DNA of 64,000 nucleotides. Origin: Elstera sp043721315 (GTDB taxonomy: Bacteria > Pseudomonadota > Alphaproteobacteria > Elsterales > Elsteraceae). Made by a program: the position numbers and the translations under genes. The notes beneath the pieces were generated by a model that saw only the letters and a list, made by a program, of their open reading frames with translations, had not been told where the DNA came from and did not search any database. The stretch is taken from assembly GCA_043721315.1 (NCBI GenBank), contig JAYSQZ010000004.1, positions 39,429-103,428 of the forward strand, given 5' to 3'. This document shows, piece by piece, positions 16,905 to 25,489 of this stretch. Position 1 is the first letter of the stretch, and the number at the start of each line of letters is the position of its first letter.

Positions 16905-18431
16905 GTGTTCATCTCGTTGCGGTCGAAGTTTGCACTGTTGTTTCTCGCCTTCATCGCGGTTCCGGCGTTGTTGGGGGTTATTGGCATGGGCGCGCTGCGG
17001 GCGGTGAATGATCCGGCGCAAGAAGTGCGGGACGTGTGGCTGCCCAAGCTAAAGATCGTGGCGGCCCTCAACGATCATCTCAGTGATTTTCGTTTGGCGG
17101 AGGGGGATTATCTCGCTGCCACCGAGGAGGAGGAGCGCGCGGGCCATGCGGTCGTCGTCGCGCGGTTGGGCGGGGAGATTGCGACGACGATCACTCAGTA
17201 TCGCGCCTCGCAGCAGGTGGGAGCGGCCCCAACGGAAGCGCAAACCTTCAGCCAGTTCATCGCGGCCTGGGCCGACTATCGCGAAAGTGCGACGCGGCTG
17301 ATGGCGCAAGCGGCAACCTTGGATCGGCAGAGAGTGCGGCAGGTGTATCGAACCGACACTCAACTGGCCTATGCCCGTGCCAGCGATCTGCTAGATGCGC
17401 TGACCGCTGCCGATATTGACGCGGCGGAGGCCAGCCGCGATCAGGCCAAATCGGTGTATGATGATACATCGGCGCGCTTTGTTGTTATCATCGTCGGCGT
17501 AGTCGGGCTTGCGGTGCTGGCGATGGCGATGGTTAACCGCACGATTTCCTCCCCCCTCCTCCAACTCGTGGCCGTGCTGACCCGCATTGCCCAGCGCGAG
17601 ATTGATCTGACGGTGCCGCACATCGCCCGGCGCGACGAGATTGGGGCGGTGGCCCGCGCGATCAATGTTTTTCGTGAACAGGCAGCCGCCTTGGATGAAA
17701 CCTTGCAGCGCGAACGCGATTTGCTGAACCAGCAGCGCAACTTCATCACGATGGCCAGCCACGAAATCCGCACGCCCCTGACGGGGATCGACGGGCACGC
17801 GCGGCGGCTAGAGCGCCAGGCCGCTCAGATGACTCCCGCCGATATTGCCGAGCGCGCCGGACGGATTAGGGCCGCCGTTCGCAGGCTTACCGAAGTCGTG
17901 GAAAGCGTTACCCGCGCGGCCCAGTGGGAGCAGGAACGCACGAATGTGCAGCTAGAGCCGCACGCGCTTGCCGCCATGCTGCGCGATATTGTGGGCCGTC
18001 TGCGGGAGGAGCATCCACACCGGGCGATTCTGCTGACCATAACCCCTTTTCCGCGTTTGGTAAGGCTTGATCCGGCACTGTTCGATCAGGCGATCAGCAA
18101 TCTGCTGGGGAATGCGTTAAAATATTCCAGTCCGGCCAGCAGCGTTTCGGTTACGGCGCGCGTTGAGGGCGATTGGGCGCGGGTGACGGTGGAAGACCAA
18201 GGCATCGGCATTCCCGAAGCCGAGCGCGACCAAGTACGTACGCGCTTTTTCCGCGCTTCCAACGCGCGGGCAACCGTCGGCAGCGGGGTTGGTTTATATA
18301 TCGTCGATCATATCATGAGCATTCACAGCGGTGAGATGCTGATTGACAGTCGTTTGAACGAGGGTACGCGCGTTACGCTGCGCCTGCCGCTCTCCCGCGC
18401 TTCGGCCCCCCAGGAAGGACTAAACGCATGA
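16905..18431 (+). CDS. membrane sensor histidine kinase (4HB-HAMP-HisKA-HATPase)
   Basis: A 508-residue kinase. A membrane helix at about 8-31, then a helical periplasmic sensor (about 32-190, four-helix-bundle like), a second helix at 191-211, HAMP to about 265, and a HisKA domain with the phospho-accepting His286 in SHEIRTPL. The ATPase domain has the N box NLLGNALKYSS, G1 DQGIGIPE and G2 GSGVGLYIV. The start is GTG with GGAG seven bases ahead. It overlaps its response regulator gene by four bases, so the two form a two-component pair. Signal unknown. Confidence 0.9.
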   Translation: MFISLRSKFALLFLAFIAVPALLGVIGMGALRAVNDPAQEVRDVWLPKLKIVAALNDHLSDFRLAEGDYLAATEEEERAGHAVVVARLGGEIATTITQYRASQQVGAAPTEAQTFSQFIAAWADYRESATRLMAQAATLDRQRVRQVYRTDTQLAYARASDLLDALTAADIDAAEASRDQAKSVYDDTSARFVVIIVGVVGLAVLAMAMVNRTISSPLLQLVAVLTRIAQREIDLTVPHIARRDEIGAVARAINVFREQAAALDETLQRERDLLNQQRNFITMASHEIRTPLTGIDGHARRLERQAAQMTPADIAERAGRIRAAVRRLTEVVESVTRAAQWEQERTNVQLEPHALAAMLRDIVGRLREEHPHRAILLTITPFPRLVRLDPALFDQAISNLLGNALKYSSPASSVSVTARVEGDWARVTVEDQGIGIPEAERDQVRTRFFRASNARATVGSGVGLYIVDHIMSIHSGEMLIDSRLNEGTRVTLRLPLSRASAPQEGLNA

Positions 18432-19018
18432 CCTCTCGGTTGCTCTGTATTGAAGACGATCCCGATACCCGTGCCCTGCTGGTCGAAGAGTTGGAGGAGG
18501 GGGGCTATGACGTGCGGGCGGCGGCGGATGGGGCTGACGGACTAACTGAAGTCTTATCGTTTCGGCCTGATCTTATCGTGTGCGATGTTATGTTGCCGCG
18601 CTTGTCAGGCTTCGATCTGCTGGAAAAACTCGGTACGCTGTTGCCCAGTGTGCCGCCGTTCATTTTTCTCACCGCCCTGACCGACCGGGAAAATGTGCTG
18701 CGCGGGCGGCGGTTGGGGGCCGATGATTATGTGACTAAGCCTATTGATTTCGATATTCTGCTCGAAATCATCAAACGCCGCCTCGCGCGCGCGGTACCGG
18801 GGCACACCACCACGAGCCGTCATGAGCTAACTGAGCGTGAAATCGAAACCCTCACCTGGGTATCACGCGGTAAATCTTCCTCCGAAATCGCCGATATGTT
18901 GGGCATTTCTGAGCGCACAGTTAATTTTCATGTCGAAAACGTGATGCGGAAGCTCGATGTGGTCAGCCGGGTTCAAGCGGCAGTGGTGGCGGTGCAATCG
19001 GGATGGATTCGGCCTTAG
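18428..19018 (+). CDS. LuxR/NarL-type response regulator
   Basis: A 196-residue regulator. The receiver has the acidic pair ED (9-11), phospho-acceptor Asp53 in IVCDVMLP, and Lys104 in YVTKPID. The C-terminal LuxR helix-turn-helix reads LTEREIETLTWVSRGKSSSEIADMLGISERTVNFHVENVMRKLDV. The receiver resembles OmpR-class ones (YVTKPIDFDILLEIIKRRL) joined to a LuxR output, a known mix. The ATGA overlap couples it to the kinase gene. Its stop TAG lies inside the left end of a MITE-like repeat. Confidence 0.92.
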   Translation: MTSRLLCIEDDPDTRALLVEELEEGGYDVRAAADGADGLTEVLSFRPDLIVCDVMLPRLSGFDLLEKLGTLLPSVPPFIFLTALTDRENVLRGRRLGADDYVTKPIDFDILLEIIKRRLARAVPGHTTTSRHELTEREIETLTWVSRGKSSSEIADMLGISERTVNFHVENVMRKLDVVSRVQAAVVAVQSGWIRP

Positions 19019-19102
19019 AGCCTGTTTGAAAATGTCGGTCGGGTCGATCCTGCGGGTCTTTTTGCGCCCTGCTGCGTCGCCGAATTTCTAAACAGTCTCT
19101 TA
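19015..19102. mobile_element. MITE-like element, short copy (88 bp)
   Basis: The ends are imperfect inverted repeats: TTAGAGCCTGTTTGAAAA on the left and its near complement, ending ACAGTCTCTTA, on the right. The sequence matches the longer copy at 21354-21520 except that about 79 internal bases are missing between two CGCC(G)AA stretches. It fills the gap between the convergent regulator and chemoreceptor genes, and overlaps both stop codons. No coding capacity. Confidence 0.7.
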
Positions 19103-20533
19103 AGGCTTATAGCATATCCGCAGAACACCCCAACGCCGTCCCTGGACGAAAACCGGCACGGAGACATCTTTCAAAAGCTCAACCTTGCTGCCTAAACGGC
19201 GGCGATAGGTTTGAACCAGGAAGGGCTTTTGAGACGCTATACCGGCTTGGGCCGTACGGTCGGTCATCATGATGCGATTTCGGGAGTTCTGGCCGTTCCA
19301 ATCGCTATCATCTGCGCGTGGCGGTTGGGAATAACGCTGATTATGGACTGGCAGGTAGCCCTTGCGGTCGGTCGCAATGCAACAAACAGTTTTGGGGGTT
19401 AGCTGTGCCCCCACCTCTTGAATATCGGTCAGAGCCGCCTCGTAGAAACCAATGGCCCGCGTGGTATATTTTGCGGGGGTTATGCCCGGTATGGGCTGAT
19501 AGGCTTCGTCCATCAGTGCATCGAGGGTAACTTTACCGGCTGCGAGGCCCGCAACGAAGCGCTCCGTAATCTCGGCGGCAATTTTCTGCGCGGCCCGAAT
19601 ATAGGGTGTGTCAATTGTTTCAATGCCCGCTTCTGTTGTAAGTTCTATTAAATCTTCAGACAGTTTTAGAACGCTTTGAGTGCCGTTAGTTACTTCTAGG
19701 ATTCCATCCCGCATAGCATCGCCTGCCTGAGACAGATCGGTTATACCCGTCACCAGCGCGTCGCACGCGATTTGATTGTGGCGAGAGTAGGTTGCTATTT
19801 TACCCACTGTTACTTCGGTTTTTTCGATATTAGTGCAGGCTTCGTTGATATCACGGACGGCCCCACCAATTTGGCCGCTGCCCGTACGAGCGGCGGCAGC
19901 GCGTCCCGAGGCTTCGCCGCTTTCCGAAATCAGGCTGCGGATTTGTCCCGTGAGATCGGCGAGCGTTTTCTTAATTTCGACCACAGCCTCGGCGGTTTGG
20001 CGGGATAGAATTTTCACCTCCCCGGCCACAACCGCAAAGCCGCGCCCAGCGTCGCCGGCCCGCGCGGCCTCGATTGTGGCATTGAGCGCCAGTAGGTTCG
20101 TTTGCCGGGCAATCCGTTCGATATCGTTTGAAACCCGCGCCACTTTTTCAAGAGAAAGTTCTAGCCCTGGCAGGCGCTGTTCTATCCGGCTGATACCATC
20201 GGTAAGGCTAAGCACGTCCTCCAGCGCGGCCTTAATGGCGCTTTGCGCTTGAACCATGCGGTGATGAGTTGTCTGAATCGCCGTTTCGGCAGTGCCTGCA
20301 TCGGTTAGAATTTGGCGGTTATTATCCGCCATACCGCTAACTTGGGTTTGCATGGTTCCCAACGAATCCGCCTGCGTATGGATTTGCTCTGCAATATCCT
20401 CGCTGCGCCCCGCCATATCGGCTGCCTGAACGCCCAAAGTTCCAGCACGCTCCGCGAGCGCTTTCATATAGGCAGGGATCGTAGCACTGGTTTCGGGTAA
20501 CGAGTGCGATGCGGTTAGAGCGTGCTGCGTCAT
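19100..20533 (-). CDS. soluble methyl-accepting chemotaxis protein with C-terminal sensor domain
   Basis: A 477-residue chemoreceptor with no membrane segment. Residues about 40-310 are the coiled-coil signalling domain with the hairpin tip ERIARQTNLLALNATIEAARAGDAGRGFAVVAGEVKILSRQTAEA. The sensor part is C-terminal (about 320-477): a helix leading into PITPAKYTTRAIGFYEAALTDIQEVGAQL-like text, then CCIATDRKGYLPVHNQRYSQP and a final RRRLGSKVELLKDVSVPVFVQGRRWGVLRICYKP, a Cache/PAS-like pattern. This inverted, cytoplasmic layout suggests sensing of an internal signal. Its stop codon is within the MITE-like element. Confidence 0.87.
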   Translation of the reverse strand: MTQHALTASHSLPETSATIPAYMKALAERAGTLGVQAADMAGRSEDIAEQIHTQADSLGTMQTQVSGMADNNRQILTDAGTAETAIQTTHHRMVQAQSAIKAALEDVLSLTDGISRIEQRLPGLELSLEKVARVSNDIERIARQTNLLALNATIEAARAGDAGRGFAVVAGEVKILSRQTAEAVVEIKKTLADLTGQIRSLISESGEASGRAAAARTGSGQIGGAVRDINEACTNIEKTEVTVGKIATYSRHNQIACDALVTGITDLSQAGDAMRDGILEVTNGTQSVLKLSEDLIELTTEAGIETIDTPYIRAAQKIAAEITERFVAGLAAGKVTLDALMDEAYQPIPGITPAKYTTRAIGFYEAALTDIQEVGAQLTPKTVCCIATDRKGYLPVHNQRYSQPPRADDSDWNGQNSRNRIMMTDRTAQAGIASQKPFLVQTYRRRLGSKVELLKDVSVPVFVQGRRWGVLRICYKP

Positions 20534-20663
20534 GTTGTCTCACCAAACTCAGGGATTTTTTTCATATCACATAAATTTGATATTTTAATCAGTTTTCTCC
20601 AAATTGCTTCTTATGTGTTTCGCCTTTGGCAAGTGCGCGCGCTGACTGTATAAACTATCGCTT

Positions 20664-21335
20664 ATGATGATACTATTTCACCAATGGGTATCGCCCGGAT
20701 CGCGCAAGATTCGGTTGATGCTGAAAGAAAAGACCCTGGACGTGGATCTACAGATCGAAAAGGTCTGGGAGCGCCGGCCAGGGTTTATGGCCTTGAACCC
20801 GGCGGGTGATGTGCCCGTGTTGTTGCTTGATCCCGGCGGCCCCGCGATTTGCGATGCAACAGCCATTGCCGAATATCTGGAAGAGAGTTTTGCCGACAGG
20901 CCGCTCCTCGGTCAAACAGCGCTAGAACGTGCCGAGATCAGGCGACTGATTGGCTGGTTCGATGTGAAGTTTAACCGGGAAGTAACGCAAAATCTCGTCG
21001 ATGAAAAAGTCACCAAACGCCTTACCGGGCTTGGGCAGCCGAATAGCCAAGCTATAAAAGCGGGCTATGCCAATATCCACTATCATCTCGATTATATCGC
21101 GTATTTAGCGGATCGGCGCAGTTATCTTGCTGGGGCCGATTTCAGCCTGGCCGATATTACCGCAGCGGCCCACCTATCCTGCGTGGATTACATTGGAGAT
21201 GTTCCGTGGGACGAGCACCCAGGAGCGAAAGAATGGTATGCGCGGGTTAAATCGCGCCCCAGTTTCCGGCCCCTGTTAGCCGATCATATTCCCGGAATGC
21301 CGCCGCCCCGGCATTACGCTGATCTCGATTTCTGA
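20664..21335 (+). CDS. glutathione S-transferase family protein
   Basis: A 223-residue protein with the thioredoxin-like N-terminal domain (LFHQWVSPGSRKIRLMLKEKTLDVDLQIEKVWERRPGFMALNPAGDVPVLL, then DATAIAEYLEESF, the Glu/Ser glutathione site) and the all-helical C-terminal domain (YLAGADFSLADITAAAHLSCVDYIGDVPW). A Ser at position 10 may be the catalytic residue. Substrate unknown. Divergent from the chemoreceptor gene. Confidence 0.88.
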   Translation: MMILFHQWVSPGSRKIRLMLKEKTLDVDLQIEKVWERRPGFMALNPAGDVPVLLLDPGGPAICDATAIAEYLEESFADRPLLGQTALERAEIRRLIGWFDVKFNREVTQNLVDEKVTKRLTGLGQPNSQAIKAGYANIHYHLDYIAYLADRRSYLAGADFSLADITAAAHLSCVDYIGDVPWDEHPGAKEWYARVKSRPSFRPLLADHIPGMPPPRHYADLDF

Positions 21336-21353
21336 TCCGTCAGCGCATCAGAC

Positions 21354-21520
21354 TTAGAGCCTGTTTGAAAATGTCGGACGGGTCGATCCTGCGGGTCTTT
21401 TTACGCCCTGCTGCGTCGCCAATCTTGCAGATATTCTCGATATCTGCTGCGCTTGGCTCCTATCAGGTCCCAAAAATCCCTCGCAGTCTCTCAGCCGCCG
21501 AATTTCCAAACAGCCTCTTA
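21354..21520. mobile_element. MITE-like element, long copy (167 bp)
   Basis: Terminal inverted repeats match the short copy at 19015-19102 (left TTAGAGCCTGTTTGAAAA, right CCAAACAGCCTCTTA). The interior, absent from the short copy, contains a hairpin GCAGATAT-TCTCG-ATATCTGC. It lies between the convergent GST and ELWxxDGT-protein genes, and its last three bases form the stop codon of the latter. No transposase is encoded, so mobilisation in trans is inferred. Confidence 0.75.
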
Positions 21521-23788
21521 GGCCGATGCGCCCTGCGAGAGCGCGTAGGAAAGAGTTACAGGGCGGTACGCCGGGGGTTGCGGCGGCGCGATAGTGCTGG
21601 AACTCTCGATCGAAAGGCCGAAGCTGGCAATCCCTGCTGTGGAGGGGGGCATAAAGCTCTGGGAGGTTTCACCGCTTAGCCGTTTGCTGCGTTCTTGGCG
21701 GCGAGCCTCATCGAGTTTAGCGTCTTTGCGGGACTGAAGGCCATTCGCCTCGGCTTTTGCGCTCAGGCGAACTTCCTGAAGCGCTCCCGCAAGCTGACTG
21801 CCGGCTTGGGCTTCCACTGTGAGCGAGGCCGCGCCGGTTTGCAGCAGGACCGCCGCCTGCTGAGCGCGTTTAAGCTCGTCTTCCAGGTTTGCAGCGGTTA
21901 GGCGTTTCTTACTATCTTCGGCAATCGCGGCACTGCCTGCGTAGAAGCGATTGAAAACATCGGCGCGATCTGCGGACAGCAAGGCCGCCTGCTGGGCCGA
22001 ATCGGCGTCGGTTGCCGCTTGTCGCAGGGTTCGCGCGCTTTGCGCCAACCGCTCTGTCGTGATGCCCGGCACCAGCACGGCGAACCCTTGCGACACCAGC
22101 CCCGGCACTTCATACAGCCCATCCGGCCCATACAGGAAGGTTCGTTGGATGCCCGATTTCAGCGCAGTTGCAACAACTTGGTCGCCGAAGACGGTTTGGT
22201 TTGTGAGCGGCAGATCCTGGGTTCCGGCAATTGCGGTTGCGGTTGCGGTTGCGGTATCGACGCGGTAGAGGCGGCTTCCGGCAGACCCAGCTTCGGCGGC
22301 GCGTAAATAAATATACTTGCCCGCAGCGGTGAAATTGGACGCGAAGGTGAGTGCGTCCCCATCATCGCTGAAAATCCGCTGCACGTTGCCCGTAAGATCG
22401 GTTAGGTAAGGCGTGTAGAAGCCGTCGGCGGTAGTGGCGGCAACGGCGACCTTATCGCCCACGGCGGCTACCCGTGTCGCGCCGCCGAAGGGCGTATCGG
22501 TTGGGCCGGGGGTTAGGTCCGTCAAGCGGCTCGCGCTCGTGCCGTTGCTATAATAAAGTTCTAACCCGGCGCTGGGGTCTTTCGCGGTGAAGACTACGCC
22601 GCCTTCGACTGCTTGAATGAACATCATCGGGTTGATTGGCAGACCGTCTGCCGCGCCGGGGTTGATGTCGGCGATTAAGCGCGCCCCCGTCTCATCCGCC
22701 GCATAAAGCTCGCGCCCGCCGGTATCGCCAATCGCCGTAAAAAACACCTTGTTGCCCGACGCCGTGAGATATTCAGGGAAAGAGGAGCCAGCCCCCGCCC
22801 GAACATTCGCGACCAGTTGCGTGCCGCCTATCGAGCCATCGGTGCGGCGAATTTCAATCCCATCCGCCACCGTCTGCGAGACGAAATAGAGATTATCCCC
22901 CGCGACGGTAAAATATTTTGGTGCTGCGCCCGAGGCAACTTGACCAAGATTGATAGTATTGGCGGCAAGGCCGTCGCTTTTATAGAGATAATGATCGCTA
23001 CCATTGCTGACAGTAAAATAGAGCGAGCCTTTGAACTCAGTCAAATTACTGACAGAACTGCTTGCCGCCCCCGGCGTCAAATCTGAGAGCAGGAAGGTAC
23101 CATTTCGGGTGCCGTCTGAGCGCCAAAGTTCAGTGCCATTGGCCGCTGTGGTCGCGCTATAATAAAGAAGGCCGTTTGCCGCAGCCCATTGCGGTTTCAC
23201 GCCAGCCGTAAACTGCCCCGACGGGCCAACATCGACATCACCAACGGCAACTTCACTACCCGGCGTTCCAAGCGTGCTCACCAACTCAAAACCGTTCGCG
23301 CCATTGTCGGCGGCGAAGAAAATGCGATCAAACGGGCTAAGATTATCAGCAACATTCACCCCCGTTGGGGTTGTCAAGGCATAATCCTGTTCGCGAAACG
23401 CGACTTGGCTGCCCTGATAGAGCGAATTGCCGTAGAGCGGATCGACAGAGTTGTAGAGTTTCTGCGCCTCGACAACGGCCCCTTGCCGCTCGCGCACGCT
23501 CGAATCGTCACGAATGCTGCTTTGAATAAGGTTCGCACCGGCCTGATAGCGCACGCGCGCTTCGCCAAAAGCATCGGCTTGAACAATGGCTTTCGCCCGG
23601 TCTTGCGCGGCTGTATCGGCGCGGGATTGCTGCGTTGCAACCTCGCGCGCCAGATCGGCCTTCGACTGAGTAAGCGCCCGGTTGACCGTGCTGCTGGTTT
23701 CAATCTGCCCCGTCCCAATCCGCGCCAACGCCCGATCTAGCGTTTGCTGTGCGCGTTGTAAGGCTGTGACTGTCAGTATCGAAACCAT
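21518..23788 (-). CDS. ELWxxDGT-repeat protein with coiled-coil ends, function unknown
   Basis: About 756 residues. The N-terminal 150 residues are heptad-rich (TALQRAQQTLDRALARIGTGQIETSS, then REVATQQSRADTAAQDRAKAIVQADAFGEARVRYQ), recalling flagellin or hook-type N-termini only loosely. The centre holds about six units of roughly 50 residues with the ELWRSDGT, IEIRRTDGS, ELYAADETG, ELYYSNGT pattern, which usually builds beta-propeller surfaces. Residues about 590-700 are again coiled coil, and a Pro/Ser-rich tail ends the chain. No signal peptide. The ATG at 23788 has GGAGAG upstream; an ATG four codons earlier is weaker. Confidence 0.7.
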   Translation of the reverse strand: MVSILTVTALQRAQQTLDRALARIGTGQIETSSTVNRALTQSKADLAREVATQQSRADTAAQDRAKAIVQADAFGEARVRYQAGANLIQSSIRDDSSVRERQGAVVEAQKLYNSVDPLYGNSLYQGSQVAFREQDYALTTPTGVNVADNLSPFDRIFFAADNGANGFELVSTLGTPGSEVAVGDVDVGPSGQFTAGVKPQWAAANGLLYYSATTAANGTELWRSDGTRNGTFLLSDLTPGAASSSVSNLTEFKGSLYFTVSNGSDHYLYKSDGLAANTINLGQVASGAAPKYFTVAGDNLYFVSQTVADGIEIRRTDGSIGGTQLVANVRAGAGSSFPEYLTASGNKVFFTAIGDTGGRELYAADETGARLIADINPGAADGLPINPMMFIQAVEGGVVFTAKDPSAGLELYYSNGTSASRLTDLTPGPTDTPFGGATRVAAVGDKVAVAATTADGFYTPYLTDLTGNVQRIFSDDGDALTFASNFTAAGKYIYLRAAEAGSAGSRLYRVDTATATATAIAGTQDLPLTNQTVFGDQVVATALKSGIQRTFLYGPDGLYEVPGLVSQGFAVLVPGITTERLAQSARTLRQAATDADSAQQAALLSADRADVFNRFYAGSAAIAEDSKKRLTAANLEDELKRAQQAAVLLQTGAASLTVEAQAGSQLAGALQEVRLSAKAEANGLQSRKDAKLDEARRQERSKRLSGETSQSFMPPSTAGIASFGLSIESSSTIAPPQPPAYRPVTLSYALSQGASA

Positions 23789-23891
23789 TGCTCTCTCCAT
23801 CCCAGAAGAGGAACATATATGAAATTTTACGAGAATTCCTTATCAAAATTAGCTCTTATGGTATTGGATGTTTTTAGACTGTCGTTGCTGT

Positions 23892-24344
23892 TTAAGATGA
23901 GCTTTTGTCCCTCCCCATAAGCCAGTCTGCCAGCGTTACGGAGGCGCGCGCGGGGTCTGCCGGGAGCGCGAGAAAATCCAGCGCAACAGGGCGTTCGGGT
24001 AACAGCCCCTTGCCGAGATCATCGGCTTGATCGGCGAGAGACAGGCTGCTGCGCGGCCCGCCGGTAAACACAATCGCGTCTATCTCCGTCCGCAGCGCCG
24101 CCATCGCTCGCCCGCCTGCGGCACCACAATCGAGAATAAGATAGAGCGTGAGGGCGGGAAATTCAGCGCGAAGGGTCTTGCCCAGCATCGCCATCCAACC
24201 AACGCCGACGGTATCGGCGGCATTCTCGGCAGAGAGCAGGGTTAGGCCACTGCCGCGTTTCTGCGCCAGTGTTGCGGCCTGCCGGGCTTGATCGAGATCA
24301 TAGACCGTCACGATCGGCGGCCAGGTGAAACCGGGTGCGCTCAT
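23892..24344 (-). CDS. conserved hypothetical protein upstream-side of gap
   Basis: About 150 residues; no family recognised. It starts MSAPGFTWPPIVTVYDLDQARQAATLAQKRGSGLTLLSAENAA and has alternating strand/helix text with VLTL-YLILDCGAAGGRAMAALRTEIDAIVFTG, suggesting a small alpha/beta fold. GGAGGG lies seven bases before the ATG at 24344; the longer frame starting at TTG is less likely. It follows gap by 78 bases on the same strand, so co-transcription with tkt-gap is possible. Composition is like the neighbouring genes. Confidence 0.6.
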   Translation of the reverse strand: MSAPGFTWPPIVTVYDLDQARQAATLAQKRGSGLTLLSAENAADTVGVGWMAMLGKTLRAEFPALTLYLILDCGAAGGRAMAALRTEIDAIVFTGGPRSSLSLADQADDLGKGLLPERPVALDFLALPADPARASVTLADWLMGRDKSSS

Positions 24345-24422
24345 TGTGCATCCCTCCAAAAGCCAACCGCCCCCTCCACAGGTGCGAAAGGGGCGGTGTC
24401 AAATCAACAGGCTACATCAACC

Positions 24423-25430
24423 TTAAATCAGCTTGCCCATCGCCGCTGCCGTATCGAGCATTCGGTTGGAAAAACCCCATTCGTTATCGTACCAAGACAG
24501 TACGCGCACGAAGGTTCCGTCGATCACCTGAGTTTGAGTGAGATCGAAGGTGGAACTAGCCGGATTATGGTTGAAGTCCGACGAGACCAGTTCTTCGGTC
24601 GTGGTGCCGAGCACACCCTTGAGCTTACCGCTGGACGCCGCCAGCATCGCGGCATTGATGGCCTCAACGCTCGTGGGCTTTTTGGCGACGATGGTGAGGT
24701 CGATCAGCGACACATTCGGCGTCGGCACGCGAATTGAGGTGCCGTCCAGCTTGCCCTTCAACTCCGGCAGTACGAGGCCGATAGCGCGGGCGGCACCGGT
24801 AGAGGTCGGGATCATCGACAAGGCGGCAGCGCGGGCGCGGCGCAAATCCTTGTGCAGAGTATCCACGGTGTTTTGGTCGCCCGTGTAAGCGTGGATCGTT
24901 GTCATGAAGCCATGCTCGATGCCAATGGTCTCGTTCAATACGGAGGCCACGGGGGCAAGGCAGTTGGTGGTGCAAGACGCGTTGGAAACGACGAGATGAT
25001 CGCGGGTTAGCTTGTCGTGGTTCACACCAAAGACGACCGTAAGATCAACGCCATCGGCGGGCGCTGAAACCAGCACGCGCTTGGCCCCAGCCTCCAGATG
25101 CTTGGCGGCGGAGTCGCGCTTGGTGAAAATGCCCGTGCATTCAAAGGCGATATCGACGCCCAACTCGGCCCACGGCAGTTTTGCCGGGTCACGTTCGGCG
25201 GTAACTTTGATCTTACCCTTGCCGTAGTCCATCCAATCGTCGCCCGTGGTCACGTCGAACGGGAAGGTGCCGTGAACGGAATCATATTTCAGCATGTGGG
25301 CATTCGCCTTCACATCGCCGAGATCGTTAATGCCAACGACAATCAAATCGTCCCGGCCCGATTCGGCCAAGGCCCGTAGCACCAACCGGCCGATACGACC
25401 AAAACCATTAATCGCAACGCGAATAGCCAT
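24423..25430 (-). CDS. gap: type I glyceraldehyde-3-phosphate dehydrogenase
   Basis: Oxidises glyceraldehyde-3-phosphate with NAD to 1,3-bisphosphoglycerate. The 335-residue protein begins IRVAINGFGRIGRLVLRAL (NAD fold), contains the catalytic cysteine in SNASCTTNCLAPVA, and ends with SWYDNEWGFSNRMLDTA. The ATG at 25430 has GGAGGAG in front; ten upstream codons are open but unneeded. It lies 59 bases after tkt, a common pairing. Confidence 0.96.
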   Translation of the reverse strand: MAIRVAINGFGRIGRLVLRALAESGRDDLIVVGINDLGDVKANAHMLKYDSVHGTFPFDVTTGDDWMDYGKGKIKVTAERDPAKLPWAELGVDIAFECTGIFTKRDSAAKHLEAGAKRVLVSAPADGVDLTVVFGVNHDKLTRDHLVVSNASCTTNCLAPVASVLNETIGIEHGFMTTIHAYTGDQNTVDTLHKDLRRARAAALSMIPTSTGAARAIGLVLPELKGKLDGTSIRVPTPNVSLIDLTIVAKKPTSVEAINAAMLAASSGKLKGVLGTTTEELVSSDFNHNPASSTFDLTQTQVIDGTFVRVLSWYDNEWGFSNRMLDTAAAMGKLI

Positions 25431-25489
25431 GAGAGTCTCCTCCATCCCAACCGCCCACACGGGCGATTTTCATTCTCTTTGTAGCGAAA

